Origin: Herbaspirillum sp. WKF16
GTDB lineage: Bacteria > Pseudomonadota > Gammaproteobacteria > Burkholderiales > Burkholderiaceae_D
Length of the DNA stretch: 64,000 nt
Assembly (NCBI RefSeq): GCF_028993615.1
Contig: NZ_CP118632.1
Location: 3,720,001 to 3,784,000, forward strand
Direction of reading: 5' to 3'
The notes below the pieces were generated by a model that was not told the origin of the DNA, did not search any database, and saw only the letters and a list, made by a program, of their open reading frames with translations. The position numbers were made by a program, and so were the translations under genes. Shown here piece after piece: positions 44,836 to 53,758 of the stretch. The first letter of the stretch is position 1, and the number at the start of each line of letters is the position of its first letter.

Positions 44836-46935
44836 TCAGGCGCTGCGCTGCGCGCCGGAGGGTGAGGCGATCACGTCCTGCTCGGCCAGGCTGGCCAGCG
44901 TGGCGGGACGGCCGAACAGGAAGCCCTGCCCTTCATGGCAGCCCTCCTGCTGCAGGATGGCGCGCTGCTCCTCGGTCTCCACGCCTTCGGCCAGCACCGA
45001 CACGTTCAGGCTGTGGCCCAGCGCCAGGATGGCGCGCACGAAGGCCTTGGCCTGCAGGCTGGTTTCCAGTTCGCTGATGAAGCTGCGATCGAGCTTGATC
45101 TTGTCGAAGGGGAAGGAGCGCAGCGTCTCCAGCGACGAATAGCCGCTGCCGAAATCGTCCATGGCGATGGTCACGCCCATGCCCTTGAGCTGCTGCAGCA
45201 GGTGCAGCGCGCGGTCGCGGTCGGCGATGATGGCGGTCTCGGTGACCTCCAGCTCCAGCCGCGACGCCGGCAGGCCGGTGGCGGCCAGCACTGAGCGCAC
45301 CTTGTCCACCAGCGCGGCGTTGGACAACTGCACCGCCGACAGGTTGACGGCGATGCGCGGCTGCAGGTTCCACTGCGCCGCCTCGCGACAGGCATGCTCG
45401 AGCACCCAGTCGCCGATGGCGCCGATGGCGCCGCACTCTTCGGCGATCGGAATGAACACCGCCGGCGAGACCAGGCCGTGCACCGGATGCTGCCAGCGCA
45501 ACAGGACTTCGTAGCCGGTGGTCTCTTCGCCGTGGACCGCGCGCTGAACCTGGTAGTTGAGGAAGAACTGGCCCTGCTCCAGCGCGATCCAGATGTCGCG
45601 CGCCATGGCGCGCCGCGCGCGCGAGGCCTCGTCCATGCCGGCTTCATAGAAGCAGATCTTCTCCCCCAGGCTCTTCTTGGCGCGGTACATCGCCAGGTCG
45701 GCATTGTTGAGCAACTGGGCGCGGCCCTCGGCGTCGCCGGGATACATCGCCACGCCCAGGCTGGCGCCCGGCGCCATGTCGGTTTGCGCCAGGCGCAGCA
45801 CGGTGGTGAGCGCGCGGTACAGGCGCGTGATGAAATCGGCCAGCGCGCGCTCTTGGCGGAACACCTTGAAGGCCACGAACTCGTCGCCGCCCAGGCGCGC
45901 CACCAGCTCGCCCTCGCCGGACAGCGCCTTCATGCGCCGGGACAGTTCGCACAGCACCTGGTCGCCCACGGCATGGCCGAAGGCGTCGTTGATTTCCTTG
46001 AAGCGGTCGAGGTCGATACTGATGACGGCGATTTCCTGCTCGTCGGTCTTCAGCGCGCCCATGGCCTCGTCCAGCCGCTCCAGGAACTGCGAGCGGTTGG
46101 GCAAGCCCGTCATGGCGTCGTGACGGGCCAGGTAGATGATCTTTTCGCGGCTCTCCAGCTGCTCGGTGCGGTCGCGGGTGATCTTGGCGAAGCCCAGCAG
46201 CTCGCCGTTGTCGCGGTAGATGGGATCGATCACCACATGCGCCCAGAAGCGCGAGCCGTCCTTGCGGAACCGCCAGCCCTCGTCCTCGAACTTGCCTTCG
46301 CGCAGCGCGATGTCGAGGTTCTTGTGCGGCAGGCCGGCGGCGCGGTCGTCTTCACCGTAGAACAATGAGAAATGACGGCCGACCACCTCGCTGTCGAGAT
46401 AGCCCTTGGCGCGCTGGGCGCCGGCGTTCCAGTTGGCGACCGTGCCGTCCGGATTGAGCATGTAGATCGCGTAGTCGGTGATCCCCTCCACCAGCAGGCG
46501 GAAGCGGTTCTCGGTGTCGTGCAGCGCGTCGCGCATGCGACGTTGCTCGGTACAGTCGCGGGTGATCTTGGCGAAGCCCAGCAGCTCGCCGTTGTCGCGG
46601 TAGATGGGATCGATCACCACATGCGCCCAGAAGCGGCTGCCGTCCTTGCGGATGCGCCAGCCTTCGGCTTCGAAGCGGCCTTCGCGCCGGGCGATCTCCA
46701 GCCCGCGCTGCGGCAGCCCGGCGGCGCGCTCGTCGGGCGCGTAGAAGGTCGAGAAGTGGCGGCCGACGATGTCGCCGGCGGCATAGCCCTTGAAGCGCTC
46801 GGCGCCGGCGTTCCAGTTGGCCACCACGCCGTCGGGGCGCAGCAGGTAGATGGCGTAGTCGGTCACGCCCTGTACCAGCAGCCGGTAGGCGGTTTCTGAT
46901 GAGTATTCGGTCAAGTCGTCTTGCTGCTGCGCCAT
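44836..46935 (-). CDS. PAS-PAS-GGDEF-EAL signalling protein
   Basis: A 699-residue cytosolic c-di-GMP protein. Two PAS domains (about residues 15-125 and 140-255) are followed by GGDEF (about 265-430, with intact RLGGDEF) and EAL (about 440-690). The EAL signature reads EVL (YEVLLRW), but NLSA, EVTET and DDFGSGYSSL are kept, so phosphodiesterase activity remains possible. The PAS repeats share a 27-residue stretch from GSRFWAHVVIDPIY to FAKITRD that is identical. ATG 46935 is preceded by GGGGGAT; the longer frame upstream adds an unlikely basic leader. Confidence 0.9.
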   Translation of the reverse strand: MAQQQDDLTEYSSETAYRLLVQGVTDYAIYLLRPDGVVANWNAGAERFKGYAAGDIVGRHFSTFYAPDERAAGLPQRGLEIARREGRFEAEGWRIRKDGSRFWAHVVIDPIYRDNGELLGFAKITRDCTEQRRMRDALHDTENRFRLLVEGITDYAIYMLNPDGTVANWNAGAQRAKGYLDSEVVGRHFSLFYGEDDRAAGLPHKNLDIALREGKFEDEGWRFRKDGSRFWAHVVIDPIYRDNGELLGFAKITRDRTEQLESREKIIYLARHDAMTGLPNRSQFLERLDEAMGALKTDEQEIAVISIDLDRFKEINDAFGHAVGDQVLCELSRRMKALSGEGELVARLGGDEFVAFKVFRQERALADFITRLYRALTTVLRLAQTDMAPGASLGVAMYPGDAEGRAQLLNNADLAMYRAKKSLGEKICFYEAGMDEASRARRAMARDIWIALEQGQFFLNYQVQRAVHGEETTGYEVLLRWQHPVHGLVSPAVFIPIAEECGAIGAIGDWVLEHACREAAQWNLQPRIAVNLSAVQLSNAALVDKVRSVLAATGLPASRLELEVTETAIIADRDRALHLLQQLKGMGVTIAMDDFGSGYSSLETLRSFPFDKIKLDRSFISELETSLQAKAFVRAILALGHSLNVSVLAEGVETEEQRAILQQEGCHEGQGFLFGRPATLASLAEQDVIASPSGAQRSA
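46172..46251. repeat. Internal direct repeat, PAS 2 copy
   Basis: Eighty bases identical to 46556-46635, offset 384 bases (128 codons), inside the PAS-GGDEF-EAL gene. Confidence 0.85.
46556..46635. repeat. Internal direct repeat, PAS 1 copy
   Basis: The partner of 46172-46251. Flanking parts of the two PAS domains have diverged, so the identity looks recent or maintained by gene conversion. Confidence 0.85.
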
Positions 46936-47385
46936 TGCGCGGATCCCCCGGTCGCGGCCGGCCTGTCTCGAAGAACAACCTTGTGGTGGAGTGCCAGTCC
47001 TGGCAGGTAGGCGGGATGCCGCCTGCGGACTCTTGTAGCCTGATATGACGAGTATTTTAACCGCCCGGCTGCGGACGCCGAGCCAGGTCAATCCTTAAAA
47101 TTTCGACACATATCAATTAAACAACAGAAAACTTTCTGCAGTCTTACCATCGCCCGGGAAGTGCCCTCCGGCGCATCCATTCCCGCCCCCTGCGACAGCC
47201 TCGCCGCCATGCAACAAGCACCCGCCGCGCCGGCCAAACATGGGCCGTTTGCGGCGCAAGGCACGGGAAAACGGCGCGGCGGCGGGCAAAAGTTGTACCT
47301 GCGCACGGGCTTTCCAGTTTATTAATATAATTTCGCTGCAACTTTTAATAACAATCCTTCCGCCAAAAGTTCGAGGAGCAAAAAA
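46936..47385. other. Divergent intergenic region
   Basis: A 450-base gap between the c-di-GMP protein gene and the DUF3311 gene. It has AT-rich patches at 47090-47130 and 47310-47355 and should hold both promoters. I see no small gene or structured RNA in it. Confidence 0.5.
47326..47331 (+). promoter_or_regulatory. Candidate -10 element for the symporter genes
   Basis: A perfect TATAAT 54 bases before the DUF3311 start. No good -35 is visible at the usual spacing. Confidence 0.4.
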
Positions 47386-47565
47386 ATGCGGCTACTACTC
47401 CTATTGCCGTTCATAGGCTTGCTGTGGGTTCCGTTCTACAACGACGAACTGCCCAGCCTGTTCGGTTTTCCTTTCTTCTACTGGTACCAGTTCGCCTGGG
47501 TGCCGCTGACCTCCCTGATCATCTGGATCGTCTACCGCGACGGCCTGAAGAAAGGAGTCGAGTAA
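47386..47565 (+). CDS. Small DUF3311 membrane protein, symporter partner
   Basis: A 59-residue protein with two membrane helices (residues 2-18 and 33-50) and the DUF3311-type PFYN and FPFFYWYQ segments. GAGGAG precedes ATG 47386. Its TAA is directly followed by the ATG of the sodium:solute symporter, the standard arrangement for this pair in many proteobacteria, where the small protein probably supports the carrier. It is easily missed because of its length. Confidence 0.85.
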   Translation: MRLLLLLPFIGLLWVPFYNDELPSLFGFPFFYWYQFAWVPLTSLIIWIVYRDGLKKGVE

Positions 47566-49059
47566 ATGGAGACCAACAACATCCACTGGTCGGCCCTCTG
47601 GGTCTTCATCTTCTTCTTCGCGCTGGTCACCATCATGGGCTTCTGGGCCTCCAAATGGATGGCCGGCCCCAAGAACAAGGGCGCCCACCTCGATGAATGG
47701 GGCCTGGGCGGCCGCAACTTCGGCACCTGGATCACCTGGTTCCTGGTCGGCGGCGACTTCTACACCGCCTATACCGTCATCGCGGTGCCGGCGCTGGTCT
47801 ATGCGGTCGGCGCCTATGGCTTCTTCGCCCTGCCCTACACCATCCTGGTCTACCCGATCGTGTTCGTGATCATGCCCAAGCTGTGGCATGCCGCGCACAA
47901 GGCCGGCCACGTGACCGCCGCCGACGTCGTCTGGGGCCGCTACAAGTCGCGTCCGCTGGAGTTCGCCATCGCGCTGACCGGCGTGGTCGCGACCATGCCC
48001 TACATCGCCCTGCAGCTGATCGGCATGGAAGTGGTGATCAAGGCGCTGGGCCTGACCGGCGAACTGCCGTTGCTGGCCGCCTTCGTGATCCTGGCCTTGT
48101 ACACCTACTCGGCCGGCCTGCGCGCTCCCGCGCTGATCGCCTTCGTCAAGGACATCATGATCTACATCGTGGTGCTGGTGGCGGTGATCGTGGTGCCGGC
48201 CAAGCTGGGCGGCTACGGCGCGGTGTTCAGCTCGGCGCGCGATGCCTTTGCCCTGAAGGGCGGCGCCACCGGCCTGACCCTGAAGCCGACGCAGTTCCTG
48301 CCGTTCGCGACCCTGGCGCTGGGCTCGGCCATGGCGGCCTTCATGTACCCGCACACCCTGACCGGCATCTTCGCCGCCAAGGATGCCAACACGATCCGCA
48401 AGAACGCCGTGTTCCTGCCGGCCTATACCGTGCTGCTGGGCCTGATCGCGCTCTTGGGCTACATGGCCTATGCCGCGGGCATCAAGGTGCAGACCAACAA
48501 CGACGTGGTGCCGGCGCTGTTCAACGGCCTGTTCCCGGGCTGGTTCGCAGGCTTCGCCTTCGCCGCGATCGCCATCGGCGCGCTGGTGCCGGCGGCGGTG
48601 ATGTCGATCGGCGCCTCCAACCTGTTCACCCGCAACTTCTGGAAGCCTTACATCAACCCCGGCATCAATGCCGAAGGTGAAGCCAAGGTCGCCAAGATCG
48701 TCTCGCTGGTGGTCAAGTTCGGCGCGCTGGTGTTCATCCTGTTCCTGCCGACCAAGTTCGCGCTGGACCTGCAGCTCCTGGGCGGCGTGTGGATCCTGCA
48801 GACCTTCCCGGCGCTGGTGTTCGGCCTGTTCGTCGGCTGGTTCGGCGCGCGCGCCCTGCTGTGCGGCTGGGCGGTGGGCATCGTCGGCGGCAGCTGGATG
48901 GCCTTCGCCGACGGCATCAAGCCGGTGCACACCTTCGTGGTGGGCGGCGACTCCTACACCATGTACACCGGCCTGATCGCGCTGGCCATGAACATCGTGG
49001 TGGCGGTCATTGCCAACCTGGCGCTGGGCAAAGGCTCGCAGCCTGCGCTGAAGTCGTAA
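47566..49059 (+). CDS. Sodium:solute symporter (SSS family), monocarboxylate type
   Basis: A 497-residue carrier with 13 predicted helices. It has the SSS hallmarks: GGRNFGTWITWFLVGGDFYTAYT near residue 50, PYIALQLIGMEVVIKALG near 150, and the GSAMAAFMYPHTLTGIFAAKD stretch near 260. The closest known group is the MctP-type monocarboxylate (lactate, pyruvate, acetate) permeases that pair with a DUF3311 protein; the substrate is inferred. It is followed by a bidirectional terminator. Confidence 0.9.
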   Translation: METNNIHWSALWVFIFFFALVTIMGFWASKWMAGPKNKGAHLDEWGLGGRNFGTWITWFLVGGDFYTAYTVIAVPALVYAVGAYGFFALPYTILVYPIVFVIMPKLWHAAHKAGHVTAADVVWGRYKSRPLEFAIALTGVVATMPYIALQLIGMEVVIKALGLTGELPLLAAFVILALYTYSAGLRAPALIAFVKDIMIYIVVLVAVIVVPAKLGGYGAVFSSARDAFALKGGATGLTLKPTQFLPFATLALGSAMAAFMYPHTLTGIFAAKDANTIRKNAVFLPAYTVLLGLIALLGYMAYAAGIKVQTNNDVVPALFNGLFPGWFAGFAFAAIAIGALVPAAVMSIGASNLFTRNFWKPYINPGINAEGEAKVAKIVSLVVKFGALVFILFLPTKFALDLQLLGGVWILQTFPALVFGLFVGWFGARALLCGWAVGIVGGSWMAFADGIKPVHTFVVGGDSYTMYTGLIALAMNIVVAVIANLALGKGSQPALKS

Positions 49060-49143
49060 CGGGCAATCCGGTTTCCTCGCGCGGCGTTATCCGAAAGTTG
49101 CAACGCACGCGCGGCCGATACCGGAACACCTGCGGTAAAAATG

Positions 49144-49176
49144 AAAAGAGGCGGACACATGTCCGCCTCTTTTTTT
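49144..49176. terminator. Bidirectional Rho-independent terminator
   Basis: AAAGAGGCGGAC pairs with GTCCGCCTCTTT around ACAT, with seven further or paired T on the plus side and TTTT on the minus side. It separates the convergent symporter and ABC permease genes. Confidence 0.9.
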
Positions 49177-49195
49177 ACGTCCGCAGCGTGTGCGA

Positions 49196-50047
49196 TCAGA
49201 GCTTTTCCGTCTCGCCGCTCTTGGGCTGCCACTTCATCAGGCGCTTCTCGATCAGGGCCACGGCCAGGTCCAGCACCAGTGCGAACACCGTCAGCACGAC
49301 GATGCCGGCGAACACGGTGTTGATGTCGAAGGTGCCTTCAGCCTGCAGGATCAGGTAGCCGACGCCGCGCGCCGACCCCAGGTACTCGCCCACCACCGCG
49401 CCGACGAAGGCCAGGCCGATCGAGGTGTGCAGGCTGGAGAACACCCACGAGGTGGCCGAGGGCAGGTAGACCGTGCGCAGCAACTGGCGCGCGTTGGCGC
49501 CCAGCATGCGGGCGTTGGCCAGCACCACCGGGCTGACTTCCTTGACGCCCTGGTAGACGTTGAAGAACACGATGAAGAACACCAGCGTGACCGCCAGCGC
49601 CACCTTGGACCAGATGCCCAGGCCGAACCACATGGCGAAGATCGGCGCCAGGATCACGCGCGGCATCGAGTTGGCTGCCTTCACATAGGGATCGAGGATG
49701 GCCGAGGCGGTCGGCGAGAGCGCCAGCCACAGGCCCACGCCCAGGCCGGAAGCTGTGCCGATGACGAAGGCCAGCACGGTCTCGGTGAGCGTGACCAGCA
49801 GGTGCGAATAGATCTCCGCCGGGAAGTTGAGCGTGAAGAAGGTGGTGTCGCCAAAGCCGACTTCCAGCGAGCCGCTGCCGACGGTGAACCATTCCCAGAC
49901 GCGCTGCGCCACCTTCAGCGGCTCGCCGAAGAAGAACGCGGTCTGCGGGTTGCGCGTGGCGATGTGCCACACGGCGAGCACCACCAGCAGCACCAGCAGC
50001 TGCCAGAAGCGGATGTTCTTGTGATTGGGTTTCAGTAATTTCCACAT
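49196..50047 (-). CDS. ABC transporter permease, NitT/TauT (SsuC-like) family
   Basis: A 283-residue inner-membrane permease with six helices and the EAA loop (NARMLGANARQLLRTVYLP). It is the last gene of an ABC operon encoded in the order CoA-transferase, binding protein, ATPase, permease. The family handles nitrate, taurine, sulfonates, pyrimidine precursors and aromatic acids, so the substrate cannot be named from this gene. Confidence 0.88.
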   Translation of the reverse strand: MWKLLKPNHKNIRFWQLLVLLVVLAVWHIATRNPQTAFFFGEPLKVAQRVWEWFTVGSGSLEVGFGDTTFFTLNFPAEIYSHLLVTLTETVLAFVIGTASGLGVGLWLALSPTASAILDPYVKAANSMPRVILAPIFAMWFGLGIWSKVALAVTLVFFIVFFNVYQGVKEVSPVVLANARMLGANARQLLRTVYLPSATSWVFSSLHTSIGLAFVGAVVGEYLGSARGVGYLILQAEGTFDINTVFAGIVVLTVFALVLDLAVALIEKRLMKWQPKSGETEKL

Positions 50048-50070
50048 GTTGCCGACTCTCTCGCCTCTGG

Positions 50071-50880
50071 TTACGCTGCGCGCTTTTGTTGTTGGTAGCC
50101 CTTGAGCACTTCATCGCGCAGGACGTCCCAGATCTGCTGGTGCAGTTCCACGAAGCGCGGGTGCATACGGATCTCGGCGACGTCGCGCGGGCGCGGCAGG
50201 TCGATCTTGAACTCACCGATCGGATGGGTGCCGGGACCGGCGGCCAGCACGATCACGCGGTCGGACATGGCGATCGCCTCGTCCAGGTCGTGGGTGATGA
50301 ACAGCACGGCCTTCTTCTTGGCGTTCCACAGGTCCAGCACTTCGTTTTCCATCAGCTGGCGGGTCTGGATGTCGAGCGCCGAGAACGGCTCGTCCATCAG
50401 GATGATGTCCGGATCCAGGATCAGTGTCTGCGCCAGCGCCACGCGCTTGCGCATGCCGCCCGAGAGCTGGTGCGGATAGCGGTCGCCGAAGCCCTGCAGG
50501 CCGACGCGCGCCAGCCATTGCTCGCCCAGCTCGGCGGCTTCCTTCTCATCGTGGCCGCGGTATTGCAGGCCGGCGATGACGTTTTGCAGCGCGCTGCGCC
50601 AGGGCATCAGCGCCTCGGCCTGGAACATGTAGCCGGCGCGCTTGTTGACGGCGGTCAGCGGCTCGCCGAACACCTCGACGCGGCCCGAGGACGGTTGCAG
50701 CAGGCCGGCGCCGACGTTGAGCAGCGTGGACTTGCCGCAACCGGTGGGACCGACCACGGATACGAATTCGCCGGGCGCGATCGCCAGGGTGGTGTTGGCG
50801 ACCGCGGTGTAGCGCTGCGATCGGTCATCCTTCGATACGAAGGTGCAGGTGATGTCGTCGAAGAGGAGTGCTGGAGTCAT
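50071..50880 (-). CDS. ABC transporter ATPase, NitT/TauT family
   Basis: A 269-residue ABC ATPase with Walker A GPTGCGKSTL, Q-loop MFQAEALMPW, signature QLSGGMRKRVALAQTL, Walker B IILMDEPFSALD and H-loop THDLDEAI. ATG 50880 is used, but ATG 50919 (13 codons earlier) is also in frame and neither has a clear ribosome site. It lies between the binding protein and permease genes; a strong hairpin sits in the gap before it. Confidence 0.88.
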   Translation of the reverse strand: MTPALLFDDITCTFVSKDDRSQRYTAVANTTLAIAPGEFVSVVGPTGCGKSTLLNVGAGLLQPSSGRVEVFGEPLTAVNKRAGYMFQAEALMPWRSALQNVIAGLQYRGHDEKEAAELGEQWLARVGLQGFGDRYPHQLSGGMRKRVALAQTLILDPDIILMDEPFSALDIQTRQLMENEVLDLWNAKKKAVLFITHDLDEAIAMSDRVIVLAAGPGTHPIGEFKIDLPRPRDVAEIRMHPRFVELHQQIWDVLRDEVLKGYQQQKRAA

Positions 50881-50993
50881 GACTGTCTGGGCCGATGGCG
50901 CGCCCGGTTGTTGTTGCATGGGAGGTGCGTGGTGCCGCCTGGGTGATGCGGGTGCTGCGGCAATGCGGGTATTTCTTGTCGCCGCTTCAGATG

Positions 50994-51021
50994 CACAAAT
51001 GCCCGTCGCCGGGCATTTGTG
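50994..51021 (-). other. Intra-operon hairpin
   Basis: A perfect 12-bp stem (CACAAATGCCCG with CGGGCATTTGTG, TCGC loop) between the binding-protein stop and the ATPase start. There is no U tail on the minus strand, so it is more likely an mRNA stabiliser or processing site that lets the binding protein be made in excess. Confidence 0.6.
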
Positions 51022-51056
51022 TTTCATTCGCGTCGCGCGGGAATGCGGCTGCGTCC

Positions 51057-52094
51057 TTACTTGTACTTGGCGTTGGCCTTCTGCGCGAACGAGTTGGTGA
51101 AGGTCTTGGACAGGTCCACCGGCTTGTCGGCCACCGAAGCATCGAAGGCCTTGAGCGTGCGCAGCGCGGTGTCCGGGCCGCCCGGCGGGAAGTAGCCGTC
51201 CGGCGACATCGCCTGGCGCACCTTCATGAAGGCGTCGATGTACAGCGAACGGTCGCCCAGCAGGTAGCTTTCCGGCACGGCCTTGATGATGTCGCCGGGA
51301 CCGGCCTTCTGGATCCACTTCAGCGCGCGCACCATGGCGTTGGTCAGCGCCTGGGTGGTGTTCGGATACTTCTGCACGAAGGCCGCCGGCGCGTACAGCG
51401 TGGCCGCCGGCATCGGGCCGCCGAAGACGTCGTTGGTGTCCTTCAGGGTGCGGGTGTCGGCGATGGTCTTGATCTCGTTGTGCTGTTCCAGCATCGAGAT
51501 CACCGGGTCGAGGTTGGCGATGGCGTCGATCTGGCCGGAACGGATCGCGGAGATCGCGCCGGCGGCGGCGCCCACGCCGATGAAGGAAACGTCGGTCGGC
51601 TTCAGGCCGGCCTTGGCCAGCACGTAGCTGGCCATGATGCTGGTCGACGAACCGGGCGCGGTGACGCCGATCTTCTTGCCCTTCAGGTCGGCGATGCTCT
51701 TGTAGTTGGGCATGGTCTTGTTGTTGGCGGCCAGCACGATCTGCGGCGCGCGGCCCTGCAGCACGAAGGCCGTGATGGGCTGGTTCTTCACCTGCATCAG
51801 GATGGTGTGCTCATAGGCGCCCGAGACCACGTCGGCGCTGCCGCCCACCATGGCCTGCAGCGCCTTGGCGCCGCCGGCGAAGTCGGAGATCTCGACCTGC
51901 AGGCCTTCATCCTTGAAGTAGCCGAGCTGCTCGGCGATGGTCAGGGGCAGGTAGTAGAACAGGTTCTTGCCGCCCACGGCGATGGAGACCTTGGATTTCT
52001 CCAGGGCCTGCGCGCCTGCGCTGCCGTTGAACGAAAAATAACCGGCCAGGAACAGGCCGCCGGCGATTGCCAACTGCTTCCAGCTGAATTTCAT
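51057..52094 (-). CDS. ABC transporter substrate-binding protein, NitT/TauT family
   Basis: A 345-residue periplasmic binding protein with a signal peptide (residues 1-28, cut after GAGAQA). Domain features are LFYYLPLTIAEQLGYFKDEGL, the AMVGGSADVVSGAYEHT segment and LKGKKIGVTAPGSSTSIM. GGAGGAGA precedes the ATG at 52094. It follows the CoA-transferase gene by 101 bases and is probably in the same transcript. The ligand may be an organic acid that the transferase then activates; this is inference. Confidence 0.88.
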   Translation of the reverse strand: MKFSWKQLAIAGGLFLAGYFSFNGSAGAQALEKSKVSIAVGGKNLFYYLPLTIAEQLGYFKDEGLQVEISDFAGGAKALQAMVGGSADVVSGAYEHTILMQVKNQPITAFVLQGRAPQIVLAANNKTMPNYKSIADLKGKKIGVTAPGSSTSIMASYVLAKAGLKPTDVSFIGVGAAAGAISAIRSGQIDAIANLDPVISMLEQHNEIKTIADTRTLKDTNDVFGGPMPAATLYAPAAFVQKYPNTTQALTNAMVRALKWIQKAGPGDIIKAVPESYLLGDRSLYIDAFMKVRQAMSPDGYFPPGGPDTALRTLKAFDASVADKPVDLSKTFTNSFAQKANAKYK

Positions 52095-52195
52095 TATGTC
52101 TCCTCCGTGAGTCGTGGATGGGTGCAACGTCTTGCGGCTTCATCAGGCGCGAAGAAGCGCGACCCTCGTCGACGCCTCCCCGGTATCACCTGTTC

Positions 52196-53443
52196 TCAGA
52201 CCACGCCTTCTTCGCGCAGCCGTTTAATTTGGGCTTCATCATACCCCAGCGAACCGAGTATTTCATCGCTGTGGGCGCCCAGCTCGGGGCCCAGCCACTT
52301 GGTCTGGCCGGGCGTCTCGGACATCTTGGGCGTGATGGCCGGCAGCTTGACCGGGGTGCCGTCGGCGAAATGATGCTGTTCGAACATGTCGCGCGCCAGG
52401 AATTGCGCGTCCGTCATCATGTCCTTGACCGAGTAGATCTTGCCTACCGGCACGTCGGCCGCCTGCAGCGTGGCCAGCGCGGTCTCGATGGTCTGGGTCT
52501 CGCACCATTGCTGGATGGCGGCGTCGATCTCGCCGGTGCGCGGCACGCGGCCGTCGTTGCGCGCCAGGCCCGGATCATTGGCCAGGTCGTCGCGGCCGAT
52601 GGCGACCATCAGGCGCTTGAAGATGGCGTCGCCGTTGCCGGCGATGACGATGTTCTTGCCGTCGCCGGCGGTGTAGGTGTTGGAGGGTACGATGCCGGGC
52701 AACGCGCCGCCGGTGCGCTCGCGCACCACGCCGGCCTGGTCGAACTCGGGCACCATCGATTCCATCAGGTTGAACACCGCCTCGTACAGCGCCACGTCTA
52801 CCATCTGGCCCTGCCCCGCCACGCGCTCCTCGTCGTCCTTGCCGTTCCAGCGGCCGCCGGTGGCGTCGCGATGGCGCAGCGCCATCATGGCGCCGATCAC
52901 GCCGTGCAGCGCTGCCACCGAATCACCGATGGAAATGCCGATGCGCACCGGCGGGCGATCGGGATGGCCGGACACGTAGCGGATGCCGCCCATCGATTCG
53001 CCGATGGCGCCGAAGCCCGGCAGGTCGCGCAGCGGGCCGGTCTGGCCATAGCCCGAGAGCCGCACCATGATGGTGGCCGGATTGAGTTTCTTCAGGTCCT
53101 CGTAGCCGAGCTTCCATTTCTCCAGCACGCCGGGCCGGTAGTTCTCGATGATGACGTCGGCTTCCAGCGCCAGCTTCCTGGCGATCTCCTGGGCCCGCTC
53201 GTCCTTCATGTTCAGGGTGATGCTTTTCTTGTTGCGCGCCTGCACCGACCACCACAGCGAGGTGCCGTCCTTGAGCACGCGCCACTGGCGCAGCGGATCG
53301 CCGTTGCCGGGCGCTTCGACCTTGATGACGTCGGCGCCGAATTCGGCCAGCATGCGCGAACAGAACGGGCCTGCGATCAGCGTGCCCAGTTCGAGCACCT
53401 TGATGCCGGCCAGCGGGCCGGGCTTGGATGCGGTTGTCGTCAT
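52196..53443 (-). CDS. CaiB/BaiF (class III) CoA-transferase
   Basis: A 415-residue family III CoA-transferase that moves CoA between carboxylic acids. The N-terminus GIKVLELGTLIAGPFCSRMLAEFGADVIKVE and the LNMKDERAQ region are typical; the catalytic Asp lies in GISIGDSVAAL near residue 170. A short polar insert (GGRWNGKDDEERVAG) follows near residue 193. The acids used cannot be read from the sequence. As first gene ahead of an ABC uptake system, it may activate the imported acid. Confidence 0.88.
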   Translation of the reverse strand: MTTTASKPGPLAGIKVLELGTLIAGPFCSRMLAEFGADVIKVEAPGNGDPLRQWRVLKDGTSLWWSVQARNKKSITLNMKDERAQEIARKLALEADVIIENYRPGVLEKWKLGYEDLKKLNPATIMVRLSGYGQTGPLRDLPGFGAIGESMGGIRYVSGHPDRPPVRIGISIGDSVAALHGVIGAMMALRHRDATGGRWNGKDDEERVAGQGQMVDVALYEAVFNLMESMVPEFDQAGVVRERTGGALPGIVPSNTYTAGDGKNIVIAGNGDAIFKRLMVAIGRDDLANDPGLARNDGRVPRTGEIDAAIQQWCETQTIETALATLQAADVPVGKIYSVKDMMTDAQFLARDMFEQHHFADGTPVKLPAITPKMSETPGQTKWLGPELGAHSDEILGSLGYDEAQIKRLREEGVV

Positions 53444-53758
53444 TTGCGTGCACCGGCCTCATGGACGCGGCGGTCCACTGCGGTGCTTCTCCTGTTGCCG
53501 ATGATTGGTTCTTGTCGCTGCTGCCGGACTGCATCGCGGGGTAACGCTGTGCGCCGGCGCATCGCGCCCGGTAAGCGCTGCTGCACTGCCACATGCATGA
53601 CGTCGATCATGCATGCGCGAAAAGCCGACATTTTATTGCAGCAAGCTCAGGATGTCGCGCTAATTGATGGAATAAAACAAAATCGGCGCAATTTCCTGCT
53701 GCCCGATCGGCAAGACGCCGCAGAAAGTACGCCGGCAAGCCGGCGCGGGAAGTTTTTC
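53444..53758. other. Intergenic region upstream of the CoA-transferase gene
   Basis: A 315-base gap after recR. It contains the inverted repeat at 53592-53615 and AT-rich patches at 53630-53690 that may be the promoter for the CoA-transferase operon. No gene is seen. Confidence 0.5.
53592..53615. promoter_or_regulatory. Operator-like inverted repeat
   Basis: CATGCATGA and TCATGCATG form a perfect 9-bp inverted repeat with a 6-base spacer, 149 bases before the CoA-transferase start. It could be a repressor site for a GntR- or TetR-type protein encoded elsewhere. Confidence 0.45.
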
